Origin: Candidatus Pacearchaeota archaeon CG11_big_fil_rev_8_21_14_0_20_30_13 | GTDB lineage: Archaea > Nanobdellota > Nanobdellia > Pacearchaeales > GW2011-AR1 | Assembly (NCBI GenBank): GCA_002762735.1 | Contig: PCVV01000007.1 | Coordinates: forward strand, 1 to 19,526 | Length of the DNA stretch: 19,526 nucleotides | Direction: 5' to 3' | Shown here: positions 7,511-15,372 of the stretch, piece by piece | How the letters are laid out: the number at the start of each line of letters is the position of its first letter | How positions within the stretch are numbered: the stretch's first letter is position 1 | The notes under the pieces: generated by a model | What the model saw: the letters and a program-made list of their open reading frames with translations, nothing else | Database searches by the model: none | What the model was told of the DNA's origin: nothing | Translations under genes and position numbers: made by a program

Positions 7511-9397
7511 ATGTTAGAAATCTTAACAAACATTATAGAGAGACTTCATGGAGAAGTTTCCGAAGCTTCATTTGAAGGAGCAAACATAGTTCTTTATACA
7601 AAGAATGAGAAATTTTTCAAGAATGACGAAGGAAAAATAAAAGAAATTGTAAATGAACTTAAAAAAAGGATTGAACTTAGGGCAGACACAAAAATTTTGT
7701 TAGATAAAGAAATTGTTGAGAAAAAAATAAAAGAAATTGTGCCCGCTGAAGCTGAAATTACTGAAATTCTTTTTGATTTGCATAGAAGTCTCGTTACGAT
7801 TGAAGCTAAAAAACCTGGACTAGTTATTGGGAAACAGGGCTCTATTATGGATGAAATAAAAAAAGAGACCCTTTGGACTCCACAAGTTCAAAGAAGTCCC
7901 GCTATTAAATCAAAGATTACAGAAAATATTCGAAGCGTTCTTTACGAAAAAAATAAAGACAGAAGAAAATTCTTAAATGACGTTGGAGAAAAGATTTATT
8001 CTAGATGGACCCAGGAAAAATCCGATGGGTGGGCAAGAGTAACTTTACTTGGTGGAGGAAGACAAGTTGGAAGAAGTTGTTTTTTGTTGCAAACTCCAAA
8101 TTCAAAAGTTATGCTTGATTGTGGAATTGATGTGGCTTCTTCGGGAGTAGATAAATTTCCAGTTTTTAATATCCCTGAATTTGACATTTCTCAACTTGAC
8201 GCAATAATTATTTCTCATGCTCATTTGGATCATAGTGGACTCTTGCCTTATATGTATAAAATGGGTTATAAAGGACCAACTTACATGACTGCTCCAACAC
8301 GAGATATTTCTTCACTTTTAGCTCTTGATTTTATTGGGGTTTCATACAAACAAGCTGCAACACCAATTTTTTCCTCCGCAGATATAAGTGAAGCAGTAAA
8401 AAGGACTATTTGTTTAAATTACGGAGAGGTTCATGATATTGCTCCAGATATAAGAATTACATTTTACAACGCTGGACATGTTTTGGGTTCTGCACAAGTT
8501 CACATTAACATTGGAAACGGTTCACATAACTTCCTTTATTCTGGAGATACAAAGTACGGAAGAACTAGACTTTTAGATCCGGCAGTAAATAAATTTCCTA
8601 GAGTTGAGACTGTTCAAATGGAATCCACATATGGCGGGAAAAATGATATATTGCCTCCTAGAAAAATAACCGAAGAAAGATTTATACAAATGGTTAAAGA
8701 GACCATTGAAAAAGGTGGAAAAGTTTTACTTCCAGAACTTGGACTTGGACATGCACAAGAGACTATGCTTAGGGTTGAAGAAGCTATAAGATTAGGTGAA
8801 CTTCCAAAAATTCCAATGTATGTTGATGGAATGATTTGGGATATTAATGCAATTCATACTGCTTATCCAGACTTTTTATCTGCAAATATTAGAAATCAAG
8901 TTTACCAAGATAATAATCCATTTACCTCTGATGTTTTTTCTAGAGTTGGTTCTCCTCAAGAAAGAAAAGTTGTAATAGATGGAGGGCCGTGCATTGTTAT
9001 TGCAACCTCCGGTATGCTTGTGGGCGGTGCTTCGGTTGAATATTTGAAACACTTTGCTGAGAACGCTAATAATTTGCTTATTCTTAGTTGTTATCAAGGA
9101 CCTGGTTCTATTGGACGTCAACTTCAAGAAGGTGCTAGACGAATAATCATAGAAGATGAAGGTGGAACAAAACCTTTAGATGTAAACATGAGAGTTGAAC
9201 TAGTGAATGGACTTAGTCCCCACTCTGGAAGAAATGAACTTATGAATTATATTAAAAATATGGAACCTAAACCAAAGAGAATTATTATAAATCATGGTGA
9301 AGTTTCAAAATCATTGGACCTTGCTTCATCTATTTACAAGGCTGAAAGAATTGAAACAACAGTTCCAAGAGGACTTGAAACTCTAAGATTGAGATAA
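7511..9397 (+). CDS. fttA: KH/metallo-beta-lactamase/beta-CASP nuclease aCPSF1, transcription termination factor FttA
   Basis: Archaeal CPSF73-like ribonuclease of 628 aa (usual about 630-650). In other archaea it cleaves nascent RNA behind the polymerase and terminates transcription at U-rich sites. The N-terminal part (about 1-150) holds KH-type RNA-binding segments including VIGKQGS (105-111). The metallo-beta-lactamase core starts near 180 with HAHLDH (236-241) and SGD (344-346); the beta-CASP part follows, with conserved blocks PELGLGHAQE and ATSGML and the late histidine motifs LSPHSG and NHGE. All metal-ligand motifs looked for are present. A TATA-like AT tract spanning the end of psmB (7483-7497) suggests its own promoter. 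Confidence 0.95.
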   Translation: MLEILTNIIERLHGEVSEASFEGANIVLYTKNEKFFKNDEGKIKEIVNELKKRIELRADTKILLDKEIVEKKIKEIVPAEAEITEILFDLHRSLVTIEAKKPGLVIGKQGSIMDEIKKETLWTPQVQRSPAIKSKITENIRSVLYEKNKDRRKFLNDVGEKIYSRWTQEKSDGWARVTLLGGGRQVGRSCFLLQTPNSKVMLDCGIDVASSGVDKFPVFNIPEFDISQLDAIIISHAHLDHSGLLPYMYKMGYKGPTYMTAPTRDISSLLALDFIGVSYKQAATPIFSSADISEAVKRTICLNYGEVHDIAPDIRITFYNAGHVLGSAQVHINIGNGSHNFLYSGDTKYGRTRLLDPAVNKFPRVETVQMESTYGGKNDILPPRKITEERFIQMVKETIEKGGKVLLPELGLGHAQETMLRVEEAIRLGELPKIPMYVDGMIWDINAIHTAYPDFLSANIRNQVYQDNNPFTSDVFSRVGSPQERKVVIDGGPCIVIATSGMLVGGASVEYLKHFAENANNLLILSCYQGPGSIGRQLQEGARRIIIEDEGGTKPLDVNMRVELVNGLSPHSGRNELMNYIKNMEPKPKRIIINHGEVSKSLDLASSIYKAERIETTVPRGLETLRLR

Positions 9398-9420
9398 AGT
9401 TATAAACAATTTTTTCTTCT
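9398..9420 (+). promoter_or_regulatory. TATA box and U-rich tract between fttA and the presenilin-like gene
   Basis: AGTTATAAAC (9398-9407) is a TATA-like box about 33 nt before ATG 9436. It is followed by a run of T (9411-9416, then TTCT), which could end the fttA transcript in the U-rich manner typical of archaea. Confidence 0.4.
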
Positions 9421-9435
9421 AAGTTTTAAACCAAA

Positions 9436-10386
9436 ATGAAACATAATGTTAAAATAACAATCATAATTCTTGTAATGTTTTTGTTAACTCAATTTATTGG
9501 ACTTTATGTTGTGAATAGCTATGCTTCACAAAAAGTTGTTGATGGACAGATAGTTAACAATACGGGAAAAATTTTACCCTATGGTATGGGAATCCAAAAA
9601 GAGAACCAAAATTTTGATTTGACTTCAACTTTATTCTCACTTTTATTTTCTTTAATAATTGCAATCTCTCTTATCTTTTTTTTAATTAAAATAAAAGCAA
9701 GATTTATTATGAGAACTTGGTTTTTTGTCGTTTCGACAATTGCCCTTGGGATCTCATTTACTGCATTTTTGCCATCAACAAAATATGCTTCTTGGATTGG
9801 ATTGGCTATTGCTTTACCATTTGCAATTAGAAAAATTTACAAAAGAGAAATAGTTACTCATAACTTGACGGAACTATTTATTTATCCTGGAATTGCTGCA
9901 GTATTTGTTCCAATTTTACAAATTTTTTTCATAATCATTCTTTTATTTGTGATATCAGTTTATGACATGTGGGCGGTCTGGAAATCAAAGATAATGCAGA
10001 AAATGGCCAAATTTCAAATGGAAGAAGTTAATGTATTTGGAGGCTTTTTTATTCCCTATGCTTCTAAAAAAGTTAAAAATAAAATAAAAGAATTAAAAAT
10101 TAAGTTTAGTTCTAAAAAAAAGCTTCAAAAAGAATTTGAAAAGTCTAAACTAAAGATAAATCTTGCCATTCTTGGAGGAGGAGATATTGTTTTTCCGATT
10201 ATCGCTTCTGGAGTTGTATTGAAAGTCTGGGGAATCATTCCTGCTCTTATTGTAACACTTGGGGCTTTTTTGGGATTAATGGGTTTGCTTATTTTTTCAG
10301 AAAAGAAAAAGATGTATCCTGCAATGCCGTTCATAACCGCGGGAATTTTTTTAGGGATGCTGATTAGCTGGATTTTTATTATCTAG
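9436..10386 (+). CDS. Presenilin/signal-peptide-peptidase-like (A22) intramembrane aspartyl protease
   Basis: Multi-spanning membrane protein of 316 aa with about 8-9 hydrophobic segments. Two membrane-embedded aspartates are in the expected settings: Tyr176-Asp177 (SVYDMWAVW) and Asp250 in LGGGD (246-250). A C-terminal PAMPF (295-299) sits where the PAL motif of presenilins lies. Known archaeal homologues cleave substrates within the membrane. Deviations here are GGGD for the usual GLGD and PAM for PAL, both conservative and still fitting the GxGD rule. A basic, Lys-rich cytosolic loop (about 205-240) separates the two catalytic segments. The substrate is unknown; cleavage of signal peptides or membrane-protein remnants is possible. 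Confidence 0.85.
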   Translation: MKHNVKITIIILVMFLLTQFIGLYVVNSYASQKVVDGQIVNNTGKILPYGMGIQKENQNFDLTSTLFSLLFSLIIAISLIFFLIKIKARFIMRTWFFVVSTIALGISFTAFLPSTKYASWIGLAIALPFAIRKIYKREIVTHNLTELFIYPGIAAVFVPILQIFFIIILLFVISVYDMWAVWKSKIMQKMAKFQMEEVNVFGGFFIPYASKKVKNKIKELKIKFSSKKKLQKEFEKSKLKINLAILGGGDIVFPIIASGVVLKVWGIIPALIVTLGAFLGLMGLLIFSEKKKMYPAMPFITAGIFLGMLISWIFII

Positions 10387-10482
10387 AATTTTTTATTTTT
10401 GGGATACTTTTTGTTTATTGTTACTCCTATTAAAAAACGACAGCATAGAAAGATTTATAAATGTGTTGTTACTTGGGAGTGC
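10387..10482. promoter_or_regulatory. Promoter region of the unknown-trmB-kinase-GT2 gene group
   Basis: TTTATAAA at 10454-10461 is centred 25 nt before ATG 10483, which predicts a leaderless mRNA. The frame upstream to TTG 10399 is open but lacks initiation signals of its own, so it is treated as untranslated. Confidence 0.5.
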
Positions 10483-10821
10483 ATGACAGCAGAAATTTAT
10501 ACTATAAATAATGTAAAAAATGAAAGCCTCTCATTAGAAGAGTATGAAATCCTCTTAGAAAATTTAAATAAAATTTATCGGAATAGAATTCCTTTTTCTA
10601 ATAGTTATGCTTATGATTTTTCTGGAGTTTCATTAATTCCAAGAAAGATAGAGGGAGGACCGATTTTAGGAAAACCTTGTTATTCAAAAGGATTAAGCAA
10701 TAAATTTTTACTTCTTGGACATGATCAAAAAGAAATTGCAGAAGTTAAATCTAAGTTAGAAAAAGACTTAAAAATTAAATTAGAGCTTTCTGAATATTCA
10801 AAAAATGATATTAAAAAATGA
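10483..10821 (+). CDS. Uncharacterised 112-aa protein upstream of TrmB-like regulator
   Basis: Not recognised. The ATG at 10483 is chosen because a TATA-like box is centred 25 nt upstream; the frame can be extended only to a TTG at 10399. The protein is soluble, with an acidic helical N-terminus (SLEEYEILLENLNKIY), a middle part with Gly/Pro and one Cys (GGPILGKPCYSKG) and a charged C-terminal helix-strand (KSKLEKDLKIKLELSEY). No catalytic motif stands out. Its last 17 nt overlap the start of the TrmB-like gene, so the two are translationally coupled and probably act together. A small regulator or modulator of the TrmB-like protein is one guess, with no direct support. Confidence 0.65.
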   Translation: MTAEIYTINNVKNESLSLEEYEILLENLNKIYRNRIPFSNSYAYDFSGVSLIPRKIEGGPILGKPCYSKGLSNKFLLLGHDQKEIAEVKSKLEKDLKIKLELSEYSKNDIKK

Positions 10822-11599
10822 TTTAGTTGCTAAGATAAAAGATTACTTTGAACTTAATATTTATGAAACTAAAGTTTGGCTGGCCTTACTTGGAAAAGGA
10901 TCTGCCTCTGCAGGAGAGATTGCTTCTATTTCCGGAGTACCCAGATCAAGAACTTATGACGTTTTAGAATCTCTTGAGAAAAAGGGGTTCGCTTTAATAA
11001 AACTTGGAAAACCCGTAAAATATCTTGGGGTTAAACCACGAATGATTCTTGAAAAAATGAAAAATAATGTAAGAACTGAATCTGAAGAAAAACTACAAAT
11101 TTTATTGAACATAAAAGAAACTGCTGAATTCAGCCAACTTGAAGAACTTTATACTGTTGGAATCAACCCCGTGAAAAGAGAAGACCTTTCAGCTTCAATA
11201 AAAGGAAGAAGTACTATTTCTAGTCATCTAAGCGAAATAATCGAATCTGCTAAAGAAGAAGTTATTGTATGTACAAATTTCAAAGAAATGAAAATCAAAG
11301 AAAAATTATTCATAGAGACTGTTAGTTTACTTAAGAAAAAAGGGGTAAAAGTCAAAGTCGCACTTTCTGGAAACCCTGAATTAATCAAAAAACTCTCAGA
11401 GACTATGAAGATAAAAATCACCCCTGTTGAAGTTGATGCAAAATTCTTTATCGTAGATAGACAGGAGATTTTATTCTACTTGAATAGAGAATCAACAAAA
11501 GAAGATCAGGCCATATGGTTAAATTCAGACTTTTTTTCAGAAGCTTTTGCTGACCTTTTCGAAATCGCGACGAGAAATGAAAATGAAAAATCTCGTTAG
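10805..11599 (+). CDS. TrmB family transcriptional regulator
   Basis: 264-aa regulator. Residues about 10-80 form the TrmB winged helix-turn-helix (NIYETKVWLALLGKG, then a recognition-helix region with GVPRSRTYDVLESLEKKGF), very close to family sequences. After a short coiled linker the C-terminal part (about 125-255) resembles the phospholipase-D-like regulatory domain of TrmB proteins (SAKEEVIVCTNF, then AKFFIVDRQEILFYL), which in characterised members senses sugars or other ligands. It overlaps the gene before it by 17 nt and the kinase-like gene after it by 23 nt. Linkage to a glycosyltransferase suggests control of sugar or glycan metabolism, as for many TrmB proteins; the ligand is unknown. 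Confidence 0.88.
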   Translation: MILKNDLVAKIKDYFELNIYETKVWLALLGKGSASAGEIASISGVPRSRTYDVLESLEKKGFALIKLGKPVKYLGVKPRMILEKMKNNVRTESEEKLQILLNIKETAEFSQLEELYTVGINPVKREDLSASIKGRSTISSHLSEIIESAKEEVIVCTNFKEMKIKEKLFIETVSLLKKKGVKVKVALSGNPELIKKLSETMKIKITPVEVDAKFFIVDRQEILFYLNRESTKEDQAIWLNSDFFSEAFADLFEIATRNENEKSR

Positions 11600-12149
11600 T
11601 CAGGATGATTTTGATTTATATCTAAATCTTCAAGGGTATATTCTTCTTGAAAAAATTGAACCAAGTTCAAGGCTTGTAAACTTAGCTAGAAAAGGGGACC
11701 AAAAAATGATTATTAAAAGAGATTATCCTTACTGCAAAAATCAAACAATCACCGAGAATGAAATCTTAGAGAAATTAAAGGGATTAGAAAGATTACCTAA
11801 AAAAATTACATTTGAGAACAATTTTATAAAAAATCATTCTTCCTCTCCTTTTGGATTATGTAATTATTTCCTTGCTGAACAATATATTTATGGAGATCAA
11901 TACGATTATGAACAACTTTCCACTAATGAAGAGCAAAAACTTAAAGAGATGATAGAAACATTTCATAAGGAAGGATACTCCAGATTAGATCTTGAAAGAT
12001 CCTCTAATTTTATATTAACCCCTTTTGGAGAATTATACCTTGTGGACCTTGGATTTGCTATTCAAAAAGATAATCCACAATTTGATTTTCACGTAAAAAA
12101 AGATTTGTCTAATTTAGAAGATTTATTAAAACAGTCTTTAAAAAATTAA
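11577..12149 (+). CDS. Small kinase-like protein (RIO/Bud32/LPS-kinase-like fold)
   Basis: 190 aa from ATG 11577 (a second ATG is at 11583; the open frame reaches a TTG at 11547). Kinase landmarks can be traced: Lys47 (MIIKR) as ATP-anchoring lysine, Glu62 (NEILEKL) as its partner, catalytic-loop Asp138 and Asn144 in the segment GYSRLDLERSSNFIL, and Asp157 of DLG in place of DFG (LYLVDLGFA). The catalytic-loop His is replaced by Arg. The small size and the GY...DL...N...L pattern are those of RIO/Bud32 and lipopolysaccharide-kinase-like families, which phosphorylate proteins or sugars. It overlaps the TrmB-like gene by 23 nt and is followed after 1 nt by the glycosyltransferase, hinting at a sugar- or glycan-linked role. 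Substrate unknown. Confidence 0.72.
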   Translation: MKMKNLVSQDDFDLYLNLQGYILLEKIEPSSRLVNLARKGDQKMIIKRDYPYCKNQTITENEILEKLKGLERLPKKITFENNFIKNHSSSPFGLCNYFLAEQYIYGDQYDYEQLSTNEEQKLKEMIETFHKEGYSRLDLERSSNFILTPFGELYLVDLGFAIQKDNPQFDFHVKKDLSNLEDLLKQSLKN

Positions 12150-12150
12150 A

Positions 12151-12987
12151 ATGATTTCCACTAAAGATTTAATTGAATCATGTATTGATGAGATTAGGCC
12201 ATTAATTGAACAAGAAAGCCAACTAAAAATTCCAGAAAAAGATTTGCCAATAAAATTAAAAAAAATGATACTTCAAGATGTTTCTTTGTGTGCAATAGTA
12301 AGGGATGAAAAAATGAATCCTGCAGGGGGAATTGAAAGATTTGTAAGCTCGCATGTACCTTTTGTTGAAGAAGCCATAATTGTTGACACGGGTTCTCTCG
12401 ATGGAACAAGAGAAATTTTGGAAGGATTAAAACAAAAATACAAAAATCTAAAAGTTTTTGATCATAAATTTGAAGGTTTTGCTGATGCAAGAAATTATTC
12501 TTTATCTAAAGCAAAAACCAAATACACTTTAGTTCTTGATGCAGATGAATTAATAACTCATCAGCACCCAAACAATGATTGGGAAAAAATAAAAGACATT
12601 TTAGAATTAAAAAAAGAAAGATATCTTTTTGAAATGAGGTGGATTCTTCCAGATGGACAAGAATATTTTAGAGGAGATGCACACAATGGAAGATTAACAT
12701 TAAGATCAAAAGCAAATTATGCTAAGCTATTACATGAAAGATTAAACGAAAAAGATTTTGAATTACCCTCTTTTGAATCAAAAATTTTTATAAGACATTT
12801 TGCTTCCAAATTAGAGGCTTTAAAAGAAAAAAAGATAAATTGGTATAACCAACCGGATGTCTGGTTTTCTCTCACAGACGAAAGTAGTTTCAATGAAGAG
12901 ATAATTTCTAAATGTATTGCTCCTTCTCAAGTTAAAGGGTTTTCAAATTGGAAAGCCTATAATCCTCAAGGAGATCTTTACGAATAA
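12151..12987 (+). CDS. Family 2 glycosyltransferase
   Basis: 278-aa GT-A-fold transferase that moves a sugar from a nucleotide donor to an unknown acceptor. After a 40-residue helical lead, the fold begins with VSLCAIVRDE (44-53). The donor-binding motif VDTGSLDGT (78-86) and FADARN (110-115) follow, then the metal-binding LDADE (129-133). This pattern matches the small WaaE/SunS-like branch of family 2. There is no membrane segment, so the enzyme is cytosolic. It starts 1 nt after the kinase-like stop and its last 10 nt overlap the convergent CCA-adding enzyme gene. Together with the TrmB-like regulator it suggests a glycan-modifying operon. Confidence 0.88.
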   Translation: MISTKDLIESCIDEIRPLIEQESQLKIPEKDLPIKLKKMILQDVSLCAIVRDEKMNPAGGIERFVSSHVPFVEEAIIVDTGSLDGTREILEGLKQKYKNLKVFDHKFEGFADARNYSLSKAKTKYTLVLDADELITHQHPNNDWEKIKDILELKKERYLFEMRWILPDGQEYFRGDAHNGRLTLRSKANYAKLLHERLNEKDFELPSFESKIFIRHFASKLEALKEKKINWYNQPDVWFSLTDESSFNEEIISKCIAPSQVKGFSNWKAYNPQGDLYE

Positions 12988-14258
12988 AATTCGATTCCCG
13001 AAATATACATCTCTTTAACTTTTCTCTTGTTTTTTTTAACCCACTTTTGAAGAAATTCTTTTCCTGAAAAATTAATTTTTTCTGAAGCATAAAATCTCCC
13101 TTTCTTTTCAAAAATTTTATTATGCTCTTTTTTGAATTTAAGAGAATTTTTCTCATCTTTAATTGAAGGACCTTGAAAAATTCTCTCCTTTTTTTGCTTT
13201 AGTATAAAATAACCTCTTCCAGATTTATTTTTATGGTATTCAAAATCCTTCTTTTTTATTTCGAAAGAGTTCTCCATCTCTTTTGATAAATGATTAAAAA
13301 ATTTCAAAAGCTTAGTTCCTGCAATATCCCCTGCTTCTTTTTTAGTTTTTATGTCTACAGATAAAAATTCAAATTTTCTTTTCTCTGCTTCATCTTTAAT
13401 TTTTGAAAAATCGAGTTTTTTCTCTTTAAAAAAATCTACAGTAGGGTTTTTCAAGAAATTTTTTGCACTCCCTTTAAATCGTTCATAAGTCTCTTGAGAA
13501 AGGGCAGCTAAAACATTTCTTGCTTTGTAAGTTGGATCCACTAAAATGATAGGCGAATCTAATTTTGAACCATTCATATCCAAAAGAACATTTTCTTTCT
13601 TGTATAATTTTTCAATGTCTATTATTAACTTTTCTTTTTTTTCTGCAATTAACTTTTTTAAAAAATTCTCAAAACTTCCAAAATGATAAATTAAAAGTTC
13701 AAGGGAGTACCCGCTAAATCCGTTCACATAAGATTCTGCACCATAGATCTTTGAAGATTTTAAAAATGCTTTTGCGAGCTTTATTCCATCGAGGACTCTT
13801 TTTGATTTTACCTTTTTTGCAATGTAGTTGACATGAGAATAGCTTAAATCTGTGATATTTACTGCTTCCTTGGAGCTTTTTATTTTTTTAACTGGAACAA
13901 TTTCAAAAAAAACAGATTTTCCAATATTCGCTCTAAAATAATCTCTTGATCCGTGAATCGTAGATAAATTTTTTGTTCCCTTTAAAATTTTTTCTGAAAG
14001 AGATTTATACTCTTTTTCTGAATATTGTTTTCCAAATCTTAAAAAAAGATCAATATCATAAAATTCTCCTCTTATCAAAGTTTTTTTTGCATAACTTCCT
14101 CCTACAAAAATTTCCGCATCAATTTTTAATTTTTTTATCCTTTCTTTTGTATTAACCAAAAAATTAGATAGAGAATTTTTCATAAATTCTAATTCATCTT
14201 CGTTAGGATTTATCTCCCTCAAAACTTCGTTCAGCACTAAATTAAGTTTATTCTTCAT
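12978..14258 (-). CDS. cca: CCA tRNA nucleotidyltransferase (archaeal class I)
   Basis: 426-aa enzyme that adds or repairs the 3' CCA of tRNA with CTP and ATP. The nucleotidyltransferase motif is GGSYAKKT (53-60), followed by the catalytic pair D68-I-D70 (YDIDLF). The third carboxylate position, usually Asp in a DVVP context, is Glu119 here (FFEIVPV). A central block, SPIILVDPTYKARNVLAALS, matches the archaeal tRNA-binding region; the C-terminal part is Lys-rich. Archaeal homologues are about 430-450 aa, so it is full length. It starts 30 nt after ArvC and overlaps the glycosyltransferase tail-to-tail by 10 nt. A TATA-like stretch at 14282-14291 and a 6-bp hairpin at 14268-14281 lie before it. 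Confidence 0.92.
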   Translation of the reverse strand: MKNKLNLVLNEVLREINPNEDELEFMKNSLSNFLVNTKERIKKLKIDAEIFVGGSYAKKTLIRGEFYDIDLFLRFGKQYSEKEYKSLSEKILKGTKNLSTIHGSRDYFRANIGKSVFFEIVPVKKIKSSKEAVNITDLSYSHVNYIAKKVKSKRVLDGIKLAKAFLKSSKIYGAESYVNGFSGYSLELLIYHFGSFENFLKKLIAEKKEKLIIDIEKLYKKENVLLDMNGSKLDSPIILVDPTYKARNVLAALSQETYERFKGSAKNFLKNPTVDFFKEKKLDFSKIKDEAEKRKFEFLSVDIKTKKEAGDIAGTKLLKFFNHLSKEMENSFEIKKKDFEYHKNKSGRGYFILKQKKERIFQGPSIKDEKNSLKFKKEHNKIFEKKGRFYASEKINFSGKEFLQKWVKKNKRKVKEMYISGIEFYS

Positions 14259-14267
14259 AAGAAAATT

Positions 14268-14281
14268 AAGGGAAATCCCTT
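14268..14281. repeat. Perfect 6-bp inverted repeat between arvC and cca
   Basis: AAGGGA and TCCCTT separated by 2 nt, placed between the arvC stop and the cca ATG. It may be an operator in the cca promoter or a weak hairpin after arvC. Short enough to be chance. Confidence 0.3.
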
Positions 14282-14288
14282 TTTAATT

Positions 14289-14696
14289 TTATTTGAACTT
14301 CTCAGGCTTCAAATCTTTATATTCGGGGTTTTCTCTAAGCGTCCTTGCAATGTCAATTAAATATTTCCCCTCTTCAAGTTGATAAACTAATGGCTTTTTT
14401 GTATTAAAAATATTTGCTAAATCTAACTCAAACTTTCCTTCTCCTGTTACTCTAACTGATTCGAAATCTAAAATTATAGGGGTGCTTTCTTCTTCTAACC
14501 CGGATATTGCCCTAATATCTTTCTCAATTTGTTTTTTATCTTTCTCCGGAATCTCAATAACTTTTTCTCTGAGTCTTTCAAATTGTTCTTCCCTAACATA
14601 AAAGAAAAATCTACTGTGACAACCAGAACATCCTTCTAAAAGCTCCTTACTTCCCGTAGGAATAACTCTTGAACATTTAACACATTGGTGAGGCAT
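14289..14696 (-). CDS. arvC: ArvC/OapC zinc-ribbon protein
   Basis: 135-aa protein of the OapC/ArvC family (DUF2072). An N-terminal zinc ribbon is clear from two CxxC pairs, Cys5/Cys8 (HQCVKCS) and Cys23/Cys26 (GCSGCHS), followed by an aromatic FFFYV strand. The middle is Lys/Glu-rich; the C-terminal half (about 70-135) forms a beta-rich domain with the segment VYQLEEGKYLIDIARTL, typical of the family. In haloarchaea the gene sits with arvA and arvB, the set required for or linked to extracellular vesicle formation; ArvC's own role is not defined. It follows arvB by 44 nt and has a TATA-like box (14718-14732) there, so it may have its own promoter. Confidence 0.85.
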   Translation of the reverse strand: MPHQCVKCSRVIPTGSKELLEGCSGCHSRFFFYVREEQFERLREKVIEIPEKDKKQIEKDIRAISGLEEESTPIILDFESVRVTGEGKFELDLANIFNTKKPLVYQLEEGKYLIDIARTLRENPEYKDLKPEKFK

Positions 14697-14717
14697 TAAT
14701 TAGCAAAGATGGTTGGA

Positions 14718-14732
14718 CTTAAAAATATTTGG
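14718..14732 (-). promoter_or_regulatory. TATA box upstream of arvC
   Basis: CCAAATATTTTTAAG on the minus strand, centred about 29 nt before ATG 14696. It would allow arvC and cca to be transcribed apart from arvA-arvB. Confidence 0.4.
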
Positions 14733-14740
14733 TAAAAATT

Positions 14741-15148
14741 CTACTTATTAAGCATTAATTCAATTTTCTTAGGATCTCTCTTTATTTCTTTAACAATTGA
14801 AGCTGGTCCAATTATTGTAATTGCTCCTAAATCCCCTCCAGAAAGGCTCATAACAAGTCTATTCTTGAATTTGTCAAGAACACTGAGTCTCTCTTCGGAG
14901 CTTATCACTGCAAGTTCTATTCCTTTGAAATTTTTTACATGATCTATCATTGCCATAGTATCTTCTATCAATCTTGTCTCTTCTTCTGGCCTTAATCTCC
15001 CCTGTAAAATAAGAATATAATTTTCAAAAGCGAGATTTAAAATTTTCCTTATCCTTTCCGTACTTCCAAGATGCTTGATTTCTGAATAAGGTATAAATCT
15101 AATTGAAAAACCCTTTATTTTTTTATTTTTTGAATTTTTATTTGCCAT
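14741..15148 (-). CDS. arvB: ArvB/OapB family protein
   Basis: 135-aa protein of the OapB/ArvB family (DUF2073). After a basic tail (ANKNSKNKKIKG), the recognisable family blocks are IRFIPYSEI, the helix GSTERIRKILNLAF, ILILQGRLRPEEE, and the C-terminal LVMSLSGGDLGAITIIGP. No membrane segment or catalytic motif is seen. In haloarchaea arvB lies next to the GTPase gene arvA, and the encoded proteins are thought to work together in vesicle formation. Here it starts 1 nt after the stop of a small membrane-protein gene, which in turn follows arvA by 1 nt, so all three are surely co-transcribed. Confidence 0.87.
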   Translation of the reverse strand: MANKNSKNKKIKGFSIRFIPYSEIKHLGSTERIRKILNLAFENYILILQGRLRPEEETRLIEDTMAMIDHVKNFKGIELAVISSEERLSVLDKFKNRLVMSLSGGDLGAITIIGPASIVKEIKRDPKKIELMLNK

Positions 15149-15149
15149 T

Positions 15150-15371
15150 TTATTTTTTATTTGTTTTATTTAAATTTGATATGCCCTGTCCAATAATTAC
15201 TAATGCAAGAGTAATTCCAATTCCGTTCATTTTTAATAACAAAAGATAATCTTCTTGAAGTTCACCCAAACTAAAAATTCCCACAATTCCCGCAAGAACA
15301 ATTAAAAATCCAAATAGAATCTGGATTTTTCCAATTATTTTTTTATTTTTTAACATCTCTTTTTTTACCAT
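15150..15371 (-). CDS. Small two-helix membrane protein between arvA and arvB
   Basis: 73-aa protein, family not recognised. Two hydrophobic helices at about 15-34 (KIQILFGFLIVLAGIVGIF) and 43-63 (LLLLKMNGIGITLALVII) form a hairpin with both Lys-rich ends (MVKKEMLKNKK and NLNKTNKK) expected in the cytosol, and a short acidic outer loop (GELQED). It starts with ATG 15371, 1 nt after the arvA stop, and ends 1 nt before the arvB start, so it is an integral part of the arv operon. The position suggests a membrane partner or anchor for the ArvA GTPase; this is inference. Confidence 0.75.
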   Translation of the reverse strand: MVKKEMLKNKKIIGKIQILFGFLIVLAGIVGIFSLGELQEDYLLLLKMNGIGITLALVIIGQGISNLNKTNKK

Positions 15372-15372
15372 C

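Noticed and set aside
12932..13156. A 74-codon minus-strand frame overlapping cca and the glycosyltransferase end
   Set aside because: Overlaps two well-supported genes in another frame and its basic low-complexity translation looks like a shadow.
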